Origin: Acidobacteriota bacterium
GTDB taxonomy: Bacteria; Acidobacteriota; Terriglobia; Terriglobales; Acidobacteriaceae
Reading direction: 5' to 3'
Length of the DNA stretch: 64,000 nt
Assembly: GCA_021806005.1 (NCBI GenBank)
Contig: JAJZDM010000007.1
Span: 1 to 64,000 of the forward strand
Shown: in pieces, positions 27,538 through 36,368 of the stretch
Position numbering within the stretch: position 1 is the first letter of the stretch
Layout: each line of letters opens with the position of its first letter
Position numbers and translations under genes: made by a program
The notes under the pieces: generated by a model
Database searches by the model: none
Told to the model about the DNA's origin: nothing
The model's input: only the letters and a program-made list of their open reading frames with translations

Positions 27538-28440
27538 TCAGGAGGGCATCTGCTTGGAGTAACCGAGGATAAAGCGGCGGAATGCTCCCGTATTTCCCCG
27601 TGGCTCGGGACCGGCGACGTAGGCAAGAGAGAACTTTCGCGAGAGCTTGAGCCCCTTCACATGCGCAATGCTCAGTGTGTGCAAGGCGATCTGGTTACGC
27701 ATCGCCCAGCGTGAGACAAAGGTGAATCCCAGACCAGCTTCAACCCCGCTCAGCAGTCCTTCAGTTGAGTCCAGATCCATGACGACCTTCAGGTTTTTCT
27801 TCTTGAGCCCGATCTGCGCCAGCGCATTCTCCACCACACGGCGGGACCCTGAGCCAACCTCTCGCATCAGCAAGGGCGCCGTCTCCAGGTCTGCGGCTGC
27901 GATATGCTGTCCGGCCCAGGGATGATCGGCGGGAACCACCATAACCATCTCGTCCTCCATGAAGGGCTCGGTGTGCAGATCTTTCCTCAAGCCCGGCCCT
28001 TCAATCAGAGCGATCTGAACCCGATGCTCCACCACCGCCTCCAGCATCTCGTCGGTGTTTCCACTGATTGCCGTCACGTTGATCCGCGGATACTCGCGCA
28101 GGAACAGCGCCACAAATCTGGGCAGAAGATACTGGCCAATGGTCTGTGAGGCTCCCAGCGCCAGGCTTCCGTCGTTGCGTCCGGCCGCGTTGTTCACTGA
28201 TTCAAAGGCCGCTGCGGAGAGTGTGTTCATCTGGTCGGCAAAGGGGATTAGAGCCTCACCCGCCGGAGTCAGCACCACCCGGCCACCGCTCCGGTCAAAA
28301 AGCGGAACACCGAACTCCTCCTCCAGCGCCTTGATCTGCTGTGTAACCGCAGGCTGGGTCAGAAGAAGTTCTTCTGCGGCCCGAGTGAAATTGAGATGCC
28401 GGGCCACCACGCGAAAGACCTTGATACGAAAGTTCTCCAT
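27538..28440 (-). CDS. LysR-family regulator (YeiE/CysB-like) divergent from yeiH
   Basis: A 300-residue LysR regulator with N-terminal winged helix (FRVVARHLNFTRAAEELLLTQPAVTQQIKALEEEFGVPLFDR) and the two-lobed effector domain (LGASQTIGQYLLPRFVALF near 95). Length is normal. It is divergent from a YeiH-family transporter with a 203-bp gap; in Enterobacteria yeiE and yeiH are arranged the same way, so control of the transporter in response to a sulfur compound is likely. Sulfur genes nearby (tauE-like, cysDNH) support that theme. Confidence 0.9.
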   Translation of the reverse strand: MENFRIKVFRVVARHLNFTRAAEELLLTQPAVTQQIKALEEEFGVPLFDRSGGRVVLTPAGEALIPFADQMNTLSAAAFESVNNAAGRNDGSLALGASQTIGQYLLPRFVALFLREYPRINVTAISGNTDEMLEAVVEHRVQIALIEGPGLRKDLHTEPFMEDEMVMVVPADHPWAGQHIAAADLETAPLLMREVGSGSRRVVENALAQIGLKKKNLKVVMDLDSTEGLLSGVEAGLGFTFVSRWAMRNQIALHTLSIAHVKGLKLSRKFSLAYVAGPEPRGNTGAFRRFILGYSKQMPS

Positions 28441-28643
28441 GTATCTCCGCCACCGATCTGTTTCTGTCCATCGTCAGCCGGGCAAGCGGTTCCGGTGGCG
28501 CGCACTCCCCCTTTTGAATCAGTGAGGTGCGAACCTGTGCTCCGCGGACGCAGACGATTATCCATTCTAATGGAGCGTCATAAGAACTAACACTTGGACT
28601 CAGGCGCCCTATTGCTGGGAAACTTCACTGACAGGGAGGTTCA

Positions 28644-29588
28644 GTGCAACAACTCTTCGCCAGGGCTAACTCAAGAACAGTCTTTTTCATTGCACTCATC
28701 GTCGTTGCTTCGGGGATCCTCTCCCCGGCAGTGGCACTCCTCATCGGGCTTGGCTACGGTTTGACCTTCAGTCACCCCTATCACCTGGAGAGCAGAAATC
28801 TCTCCCGCCTTCTGCTCAAGCTTGCTGTGGTTGCGCTTGGATTCGGAATGAATCTGCGCCATGTCGTCCAGGCAGGCAAGGCAGGCTTCTTCTACACAGC
28901 GATCAGCATCTCTCTCGTCTTGCTATTGGGATGGGGCATCGGGCACGCTCTCAAGGTCAGCAAAAAGGCCTCCTATCTCATCACCGTAGGAACGGCGATC
29001 TGTGGTGGAAGCGCCATTGCAGCCATCGCACCCATCACGGCGCCAACGGATGAAGAGATGGCCATGTCTCTCGGGACGGTCTTTGCCTTGAACTCGGTGG
29101 CTTTGCTGATCTTTCCGATGATTGGGTTCGCATTACATCTGACTCAGTCCCAGTTCGGCCTATGGTCGGCCCTTGCAATTCACGATACAAGTTCGGTGGT
29201 GGGGGCCGCCGCAAGGTACGGACACGCGTCCCTGCAGATTGCTACCACCGTCAAGCTGACCCGCGCGCTGTGGATTGTTCCGGTAGCGATGCTTACCGCC
29301 TATACGACCAAGAGCAAAGCCAGAATCGAGTTGCCCTGGTTCATCCTGTTCTTCTGCCTGGCCGCGGTTGCCTATACCTATATCCCAGCCGGCGCTGCGC
29401 TTTATCCCGTGCTCAGCAAACTCGGCGGCGTGGGGCTTACCGTGGTTCTGTTTCTAATTGGCACGGGGCTGTCCAAAGAGATGATCATGAAGGTAGGCAT
29501 ACGTCCCTTTGTTCAGGGCATATCCCTTTGGGCGATCGTAGCTGTCCTCTCACTGCTGGCCATACGGGCAGGCTGGATCTCCCTTTAG
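28644..29588 (+). CDS. YeiH-family putative sulfate/sulfite exporter
   Basis: A 314-residue membrane protein (UPF0324/PSE family) with about 9-10 hydrophobic helices. Conserved stretches are LLKLAVVALGFGMNL, the glycine-rich VGTAICGGSAIAAIAPI (about 115-131) with following DEEMAMSLGTVFALN, and HDTSSVVGAAARYG (about 178-192). The start context is a GTG (28644) behind GGGAGG. The family is named for sulfate export, although experimental support is thin. It is divergent from a LysR gene and close to another predicted sulfur-oxyanion exporter. Confidence 0.88.
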   Translation: MQQLFARANSRTVFFIALIVVASGILSPAVALLIGLGYGLTFSHPYHLESRNLSRLLLKLAVVALGFGMNLRHVVQAGKAGFFYTAISISLVLLLGWGIGHALKVSKKASYLITVGTAICGGSAIAAIAPITAPTDEEMAMSLGTVFALNSVALLIFPMIGFALHLTQSQFGLWSALAIHDTSSVVGAAARYGHASLQIATTVKLTRALWIVPVAMLTAYTTKSKARIELPWFILFFCLAAVAYTYIPAGAALYPVLSKLGGVGLTVVLFLIGTGLSKEMIMKVGIRPFVQGISLWAIVAVLSLLAIRAGWISL

Positions 29589-29639
29589 AACGGCGTCTTA
29601 GAACGGCGTCTTAGAGCGACGCCCGGCGAGGAAGACGCC
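29585..29639 (+). repeat. Two and a half 13-bp direct repeats and hairpin at the yeiH stop codon
   Basis: TTAGAACGGCGTC occurs at 29585-29597 and 29598-29610, with a degenerate third unit at 29611-29623 (TTAGAGCGACGCC). The first unit includes the yeiH stop codon. GGCGTCTT (29605-29612) can pair with AAGACGCC (29632-29639), so the array may act as a 3' transcript structure. Confidence 0.6.
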
Positions 29640-29663
29640 ACGGCAGGGCACTGGAAAAGCACT

Positions 29664-30041
29664 CTATCGCACGCCGCTGCTCAGGCTATAGAGCAGCACC
29701 ATCAGAACCATGCAACTGACGACGACATACAAGCGGTCCTTTTGCCGGGCAAACCCAATCACGCAGAAGACAACCCGGGCCACGGGCGTCGCGATAAGCA
29801 GAACCAGGCCAAACTGAATGATGGATTTGGGATCCAGATGAACCATGCCATGCCAGATGCCGGCCAGAGTCCTCAACCCCGGACCGCCCGCACGGAAGGT
29901 CTCATACCGGGTGATGGGGAGGTGAGGCTGGCGAAGGTAGAGCAGCCCGCCGAATATGGAAACGATAGCCGCGGCCGTCACCCCAAAACGGAGCATTCCC
30001 GCGACCGAAAGTTCCAGTTCATGATCGGTGGGTCTGCGCAT
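29664..30041 (-). CDS. DUF1634 membrane protein paired with a TauE-type exporter
   Basis: A 125-residue protein with three predicted helices (about 15-35, 75-97, 103-120) and the DUF1634 pattern ELELSVAGMLRFGV...FGGLLYL, then QFGLVLLIATPVARVVFCVIGF. Its ATG overlaps the stop of the TauE-like gene by one base (TGATG), so the two are translationally coupled. DUF1634 proteins commonly accompany TauE/SafE transporters and may be a partner subunit; the exact role is unknown. Confidence 0.85.
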   Translation of the reverse strand: MRRPTDHELELSVAGMLRFGVTAAAIVSIFGGLLYLRQPHLPITRYETFRAGGPGLRTLAGIWHGMVHLDPKSIIQFGLVLLIATPVARVVFCVIGFARQKDRLYVVVSCMVLMVLLYSLSSGVR

Positions 30042-30877
30042 CAGATCCTCCCCGTGATTCCGCTATAAATCATCTCGCAGCCTAGCACGACGACCACCAC
30101 AGCGAAGATCTGCTTCAACATGGATACCCGGGCCTTCACCAGCACTCGGGTGCCTAGCAGTGAGCCGCACAGAACTCCCAGCATCACCGACAGCGCGATG
30201 GTTGGATCAATGTAGCCACGGGACAGATAGATGCCCGCACTGGCGGCGGCTGTTACCCCGATCATGAAGTTGCTGGTGGTGGTTGAGACCTTGAACGGCA
30301 GCTTCATCACCTGATCCATCGCCAGCACCTTCACCGCGCCCGAGCCGATTCCGAGTAGTCCGGAGAGTGTACCGGCGATGAACATAATCCCGAATCCGAG
30401 CGGCACACGCTCGGCAGAATAGATCCGTGTTCCATCGGCCGAGGTGTACCTGCCGGTGAGTTCCAGTTTGCTGGCCAGCGTACCCGGCTGCACCGCCACC
30501 AGGTGATCGACGTTGCTGCGGAAGGAGGAGACAGCCGAGTAGAGCAGGACAACCCCGAAGATCACGGCGATCCAGTGGCCGGAGATCTTTGCGGTCAGAT
30601 AAGCGCCCAGCAGCGCGCCCAGCGTCGTCGCTACCTCCAGAAACATGCCGACGCGAATGTTGGAGAGCCCCTCACGCACGTAAGCAATAGCCGCTCCTGA
30701 GGATGTTGCGATGACGGAGACCAGGGACGCTCCAATCGCATAACGGATATCTACCTTGAAGAGCAGGGCCAGGACAGGAACGATCACCACGCCGCCACCC
30801 AGGCCGGTCATGGCTCCCAGCAAGCCTGCCGCAATCGAGGCAAAGAACAGAAGGGAACTGAAGGCGAATACGCTCAC
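30041..30877 (-). CDS. TauE/SafE-family sulfite/organosulfonate exporter
   Basis: A 278-residue membrane transporter. The family pattern is clear: GLLGAMTGLGGGVVIVPVLALLF (about 18-40) and its second-half repeat GTLSGLLGIGSGAVKVLAMDQ (about 165-187), each preceding a membrane helix pair. It probably moves sulfite, sulfoacetate or similar anions. It starts the two-gene operon with DUF1634. Its placement between YeiH and cysDNH genes suggests sulfur homeostasis, though TauE members also serve other anions. Confidence 0.88.
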   Translation of the reverse strand: MSVFAFSSLLFFASIAAGLLGAMTGLGGGVVIVPVLALLFKVDIRYAIGASLVSVIATSSGAAIAYVREGLSNIRVGMFLEVATTLGALLGAYLTAKISGHWIAVIFGVVLLYSAVSSFRSNVDHLVAVQPGTLASKLELTGRYTSADGTRIYSAERVPLGFGIMFIAGTLSGLLGIGSGAVKVLAMDQVMKLPFKVSTTTSNFMIGVTAAASAGIYLSRGYIDPTIALSVMLGVLCGSLLGTRVLVKARVSMLKQIFAVVVVVLGCEMIYSGITGRI

Positions 30878-31171
30878 GCTGGATCCTATGGGGCTGCCGT
30901 CCGGCGGCCAGTGATGCGAGTCAAGCAGCGGGACGTTCCTGCCACCTCAAACGCTCTGCGTCCTTTGCTTACCCATCGTTTGCATCCCCATCGTTCGCAG
31001 GGCGCTATTGAGCCAACCCGAACAGGATCCTGGTGCTGCGAATCCGCTTCGAGTCTACGACCCTCATCATAGCAGAGGATCAAGACCGGAACGGCTAGAC
31101 TACCCATGTCGATTGTCGTTGTGCGGAAGCAGCGGAGAAGGGAAGATTGCGAGGCGGAAGATGCGGATTGA

Positions 31172-31248
<77 letters not shown>

Positions 31249-31551
31249 AACATGACCCTTGGGAAAACCACCAAGGGTTTGCCGATCTTCAACTGATGGT
31301 GCCGAGCCTTGCGGATACTGCTGAACAGCAAAGGCCAGATGCCAACCTTTTGATAGTAGCAGAAGTTGGGCAGCACTGCCGTGGATCACTCGGTGCACCA
31401 CATCCATCGTCGCAGCCGGCCATCCACCACCGGAGTTCATCCCAGCCTACGCGGTTCGGCGTCTGTCCTGCCTGTGTCGATCTTGCCTCTTGGCTAAACT
31501 CCCTCCGGGCGTTGCACCATCAGCCTCGCCTTGGAAGATGCCCGAAAGATC

Positions 31552-33336
31552 TCAAGCGGGCGTTGCGCTGCCTGTGGCTGCAGGCGCTGCGGGCTGGCTG
31601 GTCTTCTTCTTACCCGCTGCTCCGCTCTTCGCCTTCTTCGTCGTCTTCTTCGTCGTCTTCTTCACGGCACTCTTTCCTGCTGCACTCTTGCCCGCAGGCT
31701 TCTTGTCCGCAACCTTCCTCGCGCGGGGAACACCGTAAGCCTCGCCATGACGAACGATTGTCTTCTCGTCAAAGGTCTGCGTATTGGAGTCCTTGAAGGC
31801 AGCACCCGGCGGAACCAATGTGTTGGTGACCGTCTTGCCGGAGGGCTCGCCAATTCGAACCTCGATGCGGGAGGAGTCGATGCCTTTCTCTTTCACCAGA
31901 TACTGGCGGGCGTTCATGGCGCGTTCCGCCGCGGCATCGGGCTTCTCAGGGGGAGCCGAGTTGCCCACTATCACCAGACGCGCTCCCGCCTGCTGCTTCA
32001 GTGTCAGGGCGATATCGTCCAGGCAGCCCTTCGCCTCGTTATCCACGCGTACCGGACGGCGGCGATCGCGGGTGAAGCTCAGACTGCAGAGCGGCTGGGT
32101 CTGCGGAACTACAGGGATGATGGGAGCGGTGAGGTTCACCTGAGTGGTGGCTGTGGCGGTTTGGCCAAGATCGTCCACTGCATTACAGGTAACCGTAATG
32201 GTCTGGGGACTCAGGCCGGCGGTGGTAAGAATCGCCGTGGGCCCCGAACTGGCAACTACACCGGCGGTTGCGGAGTAGGAGTAGGTCAAGGGACGATTCT
32301 GCGGGCTCACTCCAACCGTGCTGATGGCGATGTCCGTCCCTGAAACTGCGGTGCCGGGATTGGCGCTGCAGGTGAGGCTGGGTGGCTGGAACTTCAGAAT
32401 GCTGAACGGAGCATCGCAGGAAGCCTGCTGCCGTGCGCGGAAGCCCTGTTGCACGTGGCCGGTGATGGTATAGTCGCCCGGGGCCATACCCGTCGTATCC
32501 ACCGTCGCCTCCGGGCCGGACGCGTTGATCTTGCCCCCATTGGAGTTCCAGGTGTAAACCGGAGTCTTCTTCGGGTTCAGGTGCAGCGCATTCGCCTCCA
32601 CCTTGATCGGCTCGCCTGGATAGACGCTGGTAGGTTGAGCACCGCAGCCCAGCATCACCGGATACGCCGGCTCCACGCTGCCCAGCCGGAGCACCAGGCC
32701 CGCGGATAGCTTCATATTCGTCAGAGAGCTGAAGCCGCCCTCCGTTCCCGAAGGTAGCAGCAGGGGACCGTATACCACCTGCGAGTACTGATAGTCGGCC
32801 TGAATGGGTCGAAGCGCCAGGTGTTGATGAAAGAAGGGCAGAATGTAGTCCACCCCGCCACCGCCGGTAACTCCCCAACCCCACATCAGGCTCTGTCCGG
32901 CAGGGCCATTGGTGCGCTCACCGCCTCCCAGCGTATGAATGAAGGGAATAAATCGTCCCAGAGGAAGACGAAAGACGGGCCCGCCTTCCGCGGTATAGAC
33001 CAGTTGGCTGCATGTTTCACCCGTGCAGGATGGCACATACGGCTTGTGCTCGTTGCTGCCGGAGAAGTAACCACCCTCGATCTGGACACCGAAGTAGCGG
33101 TTGAAGTACGCCGACACGCTCACTGTCGCGTTCGGGTTATACACGCTCTGGAACTGGTAGCCGTCGATGCTGCTATGGTCGGGATGGAAGTAACCGTAGC
33201 CCCCGTAGATGTCAACTCGTGAGTCCACAATCTCCTCACCTGCCTTCGTGGCCTGGGCGTGGCAGCGCCCTCCAAATCCTGAGGCGGCACTCAGAGCGAG
33301 AAGAACCAGAACCATCCGGGTCGTCAAGCGATGCAT
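31552..33336 (-). CDS. Outer-membrane beta-barrel protein with Ig-like and OmpA-like domains and Lys-rich tail
   Basis: About 594 residues from the ATG at 33336 (MHRLTTRMVL), which follows GGAGGT. After a Sec signal peptide (about 1-27) comes an OmpA-type eight-strand barrel (DIYGGYGYFHP, VSVSAYFNRYFGVQIEGGYF, to about 220), two PKD/Ig-like modules (about 235-400), and a C-terminal OmpA-like domain (CSLSFTRDRRRPVRVDNEAKGCLDDIALTLKQ, AERAMNARQYLVKEKGID). It ends in about 50 residues of Lys/Ala/Thr (KKTTKKTTKKAKSG), histone-H1-like. The OmpA-like domain lacks a clear peptidoglycan-binding D...R pair in the usual TD..G..xxN..LS..RA form, so wall binding is uncertain. Monocistronic. Confidence 0.8.
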   Translation of the reverse strand: MHRLTTRMVLVLLALSAASGFGGRCHAQATKAGEEIVDSRVDIYGGYGYFHPDHSSIDGYQFQSVYNPNATVSVSAYFNRYFGVQIEGGYFSGSNEHKPYVPSCTGETCSQLVYTAEGGPVFRLPLGRFIPFIHTLGGGERTNGPAGQSLMWGWGVTGGGGVDYILPFFHQHLALRPIQADYQYSQVVYGPLLLPSGTEGGFSSLTNMKLSAGLVLRLGSVEPAYPVMLGCGAQPTSVYPGEPIKVEANALHLNPKKTPVYTWNSNGGKINASGPEATVDTTGMAPGDYTITGHVQQGFRARQQASCDAPFSILKFQPPSLTCSANPGTAVSGTDIAISTVGVSPQNRPLTYSYSATAGVVASSGPTAILTTAGLSPQTITVTCNAVDDLGQTATATTQVNLTAPIIPVVPQTQPLCSLSFTRDRRRPVRVDNEAKGCLDDIALTLKQQAGARLVIVGNSAPPEKPDAAAERAMNARQYLVKEKGIDSSRIEVRIGEPSGKTVTNTLVPPGAAFKDSNTQTFDEKTIVRHGEAYGVPRARKVADKKPAGKSAAGKSAVKKTTKKTTKKAKSGAAGKKKTSQPAAPAATGSATPA

Positions 33337-33577
33337 TGTGGGCTGACCTCCAGGTATCCCATTCCGGTTGATGAGTGTTCCCATGGCGCACACAATCCCA
33401 AAAGCTGTCTGGAATCAGAGCAGTGCACCTTCTTCACTATAAAAGCATTTAGACAAGAATCTACCTGGGCTGTTGAAAACCGGGCTCATCCCTCTCCGGC
33501 AAACTTGATGCAGGTGGCGGAAACGAATAAAATCAACCTTGATGAAAGATACCAGTTTCCGAGTCGCGCGATGTTCG

Positions 33578-33597
33578 CAGCACATTGAAATGTGCTG
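33578..33597. promoter_or_regulatory. 20-bp palindrome in the cysDNH upstream region
   Basis: CAGCACATT-GA-AATGTGCTG has perfect 9-bp arms. It sits about 130 bp before cysD, in a 390-bp gene-free interval (33337-33729). A dimeric regulator's operator or a small RNA hairpin are both possible. Confidence 0.45.
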
Positions 33598-33698
33598 AAC
33601 GAGTTCGTGTGTTGCTCCCGTGAACGGCTTTCATCCAAAATTCCGTCTGTTCATCCTAATCCTTCAAGCCTTTGCGGGGCACTTTATCTGTGACAACC

Positions 33699-33715
33699 CG
33701 GACCATTGTGGTCCG
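33699..33715 (+). promoter_or_regulatory. Leader hairpin just before the cysD ribosome site
   Basis: CGGACC-ATTGT-GGTCCG forms a 6-bp stem ending 5 bases before AGGGAGGG. It contains an upstream in-frame TTG (33706) in its loop, which argues against that codon as the start. It might tune cysD translation. Confidence 0.4.
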
Positions 33716-33729
33716 CAAAGGGAGGGTGT

Positions 33730-34677
33730 TTGACTACTGACAGGATTGCCAGCGAAGTACCCGCGAAACAACTTCACCAGGAGAGACTGAATCACTTGCA
33801 GGCGCTGGAGGCGGAGAGCCTCTACATCCTGCGTGAAGCGGTGGCGGAGTTTGCCCGCCCGGTGATGCTCTACTCCATCGGCAAGGACTCCAGCGTGATG
33901 TTGCGTCTGGCGCAGAAGGCCTTTTATCCGGGCAAGATTCCGTTTCCACTGCTGCACATCGACACCAGCTACAAGTTTCCAGAGATGATCACCTTCCGCG
34001 ACGAGTATGCCCGAGCGATCGGAGCGGAACTGATCGTACACCGCAATGAGGCTGCCATCGCAGGTGGCGCCAGCCCCTGGAAGCTGGGTACCCAGAACTG
34101 CTGCGCGGCGCTCAAGACGCGCTCGCTGCTGGATGCGCTGGAGCAGGGCGGCTTTGATGCGGCCTTTGGCGGTGCACGGCGGGACGAAGAGAAGAGCCGC
34201 GCCAAAGAGCGTGTTTACAGCTTTCGTGACGCAGCCGGGCAGTGGGATCCGAAGAATCAGCGGCCGGAACTCTGGAGCCTGTATAACTCCCGGCTGCGCA
34301 AGGGCGAGAGCATCCGCGTCTTTCCGCTCTCCAACTGGACGGAGTTGGACATCTGGCTCTATCTCTACGCTGAGCAGATCCCCATCGTGCCGCTCTACTA
34401 CGCCGAGGAGCGGGAGGCGGTCATTCGCGGCGGCATGATTACGCTGGTGCATCCGGGGATGCAGTTGCTGCCCGGCGAAAGGCCGCAGAAAATGATGCTG
34501 CGCATGCGCTCGCTGGGCTGCATGCCGTGCACCGGGGCGATCCGCAGCCAGGCGGAGACACTGCCGCAGATTATCGAAGAGCTGATTGGCTTCCGGCGCA
34601 GTGAGCGCGAGGGAAGAGCGATCGACCACGATGAGGAGGGGTCGATGGAGTTGAAGAAGAGGGAGGGCTACTTCTGA
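33730..34677 (+). CDS. cysD: Sulfate adenylyltransferase subunit 2
   Basis: With CysN this forms ATP sulfurylase, which makes APS from sulfate and ATP. About 315 residues. I choose TTG at 33730 ([10 protein letters not shown]), 4 bases after GGAGG; the TTG at 33706 lies in a hairpin loop. PP-loop motif [12 protein letters not shown] (about 42-53), then [52 protein letters not shown] and the C-terminal [12 protein letters not shown] are all conserved. Its stop overlaps the cysN start by one base (TGATG). Confidence 0.96.
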   Translation: MTTDRIASEVPAKQLHQERLNHLQALEAESLYILREAVAEFARPVMLYSIGKDSSVMLRLAQKAFYPGKIPFPLLHIDTSYKFPEMITFRDEYARAIGAELIVHRNEAAIAGGASPWKLGTQNCCAALKTRSLLDALEQGGFDAAFGGARRDEEKSRAKERVYSFRDAAGQWDPKNQRPELWSLYNSRLRKGESIRVFPLSNWTELDIWLYLYAEQIPIVPLYYAEEREAVIRGGMITLVHPGMQLLPGERPQKMMLRMRSLGCMPCTGAIRSQAETLPQIIEELIGFRRSEREGRAIDHDEEGSMELKKREGYF

Positions 34678-36368
34678 TGAGTTCACCAAACCAGAGCAGG
34701 GAGATGCAGCAGGAGGACCTCCAGTCGCAACGGTTTCGCCAGTTCCTGGACGGTCATCTGGAGCAGGAGATGCTACGTTTCACCACGGCGGGCAGCGTCG
34801 ACGATGGAAAGAGCACGCTGATCGGACGACTGCTTCACGACACCCGAAGCGTCTATGAGGATCAGCTGGCATCGATCCGTGCCAGCCGGGTCAATCGGTC
34901 CGGCGGCGCAGTGGATCTTTCGCTGCTGACCGACGGCCTCAAGGCAGAGCGCGAGCAAGGCATTACGATCGACGTCGCCTATCGCTACTTCTCCACGGCC
35001 CGGCGCAAGTTCATCATTGCAGATACACCGGGACACGAGCAGTACACGCGTAACATGGCCACCGGAGCTTCCACCGCCGACGTCGCCATCGTCCTGATCG
35101 ACGCCAAAGCCTTTCAGCGCGCCGGAGAACTGCTGCCGCAGTCTCGGCGTCACACCTACATCGCCAGCCTCCTGCGGATTCCGCACGTGGTGGCGGCCAT
35201 CAACAAGATGGACCTGGTGGACTATCGCGCCGAGGTCTTCGACGAGGTCAGTGCGGAGTTCAGCGAACTGGCCAAGCGCCTGGGGTTGAGCAGCATTGAG
35301 GTGATCCCGGTCAGCGCGCTCGCCGGGGACAACGTGGTGGAGCGCAGCCAGAAAATGGATTGGTATAACGGGCCAACCCTGCTGGAGTATCTGGAGACGG
35401 CGCCGCTGGCCCTGCGCGAGGCTGCCGACGGGCCCTTGCGCTTTCCCGTGCAACTGGTAGTTCGTCCCAATGCGGAGTTCCGCGGTTTTGCCGGGCGGAT
35501 CGAGCGCGGCGAGGTGCGGCCCGGAATGCGCGTCAGAGCCCTGCCCAGCGGCCGGGTCACCACAGTCAAGAGCATCGTGACCTATGATGGTGAGTTGCCT
35601 GCCGCGAGCTTTCCGCTCAGCGTTACCCTGGAACTGGAGGATGAGATCGACCTGAGCCGTGGCGAGATGCTGGTCGCCGAGACACAGATGGCGCCCCATG
35701 CGAGTCCCTGCTTCCGGGCGATGGTCGTCTGGATGCATGAACAACCAATGAGTGAAGGCCGTTGCTATCTGGCCAAGCACACCACCCGCACCGTCCGGGC
35801 TTCGGTGCGCAGGATCCGCTACCGGGTGGACATCCAGAGCCTCGGCCATCATCCCGCCAGTCAGTTGCAGATGAATGACATTGCGGAGGTGGAGTTTGCT
35901 GCCAGCCTACCCCTGTTCTTCGACACCTACGCCGACAACCGCGAGATGGGAGCTCTGATCCTTATCGATCCGGTGACCAATGCAACGGTTGGCGCCGCGA
36001 TGATTCTGGGCCCCGTGGAAGACACAGAGGAAGACTCCGCCCTGGCAGAGTACGGACGTCACGAGCAGGCTGCCGCCATGGTCTGGCTGCAGGGCCGTAG
36101 AGATGATGCCGTGCGGCTGCACGACGATATCCGGCACGCCGGTCATGCCGCTGTCATCCTGGATGATCCATGGATTCCCGAAGCATCCCTCCCGGCGGCC
36201 ATGCGGGCTCTGCAACTCGCCAATGTCACCGGTATTTCCTCCCGGACCGATCTCACCGAGACCACCCTCGCCCAGCTTCGCGAGGTAGCCGGAGACAGGT
36301 TCTACACCACCGCCGAAGACGCCGCTGGGTTGGCGCCAACCTGGAGAAGCATGGAGGAGCAGGGATGA
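34677..36368 (+). CDS. cysN: Sulfate adenylyltransferase subunit 1 (GTPase) with vestigial APS-kinase-like tail
   Basis: The GTPase subunit of ATP sulfurylase, 563 residues against about 475 in E. coli. G motifs: GSVDDGKST (39-47), DTPGHEQY (about 116), NKMD (about 175). The elongation-factor-like barrels end near residue 445. The last ~115 residues are extra: AAAMVWLQGRRDDAVRLHDD (about 465-484), HAAVILDD and LANVTGISSRTDLTE resemble an APS kinase (CysC) in order and spacing, but the kinase P-loop (GxxGxGKST) is missing. So the tail looks like a decayed CysC domain; this is inference. It overlaps cysH by ATGA. Confidence 0.93.
   Translation: MSSPNQSREMQQEDLQSQRFRQFLDGHLEQEMLRFTTAGSVDDGKSTLIGRLLHDTRSVYEDQLASIRASRVNRSGGAVDLSLLTDGLKAEREQGITIDVAYRYFSTARRKFIIADTPGHEQYTRNMATGASTADVAIVLIDAKAFQRAGELLPQSRRHTYIASLLRIPHVVAAINKMDLVDYRAEVFDEVSAEFSELAKRLGLSSIEVIPVSALAGDNVVERSQKMDWYNGPTLLEYLETAPLALREAADGPLRFPVQLVVRPNAEFRGFAGRIERGEVRPGMRVRALPSGRVTTVKSIVTYDGELPAASFPLSVTLELEDEIDLSRGEMLVAETQMAPHASPCFRAMVVWMHEQPMSEGRCYLAKHTTRTVRASVRRIRYRVDIQSLGHHPASQLQMNDIAEVEFAASLPLFFDTYADNREMGALILIDPVTNATVGAAMILGPVEDTEEDSALAEYGRHEQAAAMVWLQGRRDDAVRLHDDIRHAGHAAVILDDPWIPEASLPAAMRALQLANVTGISSRTDLTETTLAQLREVAGDRFYTTAEDAAGLAPTWRSMEEQG

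Noticed and set aside
27079-27714. ORF reading GIRTLDTLRYTRF
   Set aside because: This is the translated tRNA-Ser gene, a known annotation artefact.
33706-33708. TTG as the cysD start codon
   Set aside because: It lies in the loop of a hairpin and before the ribosome site; TTG 33730 fits better.
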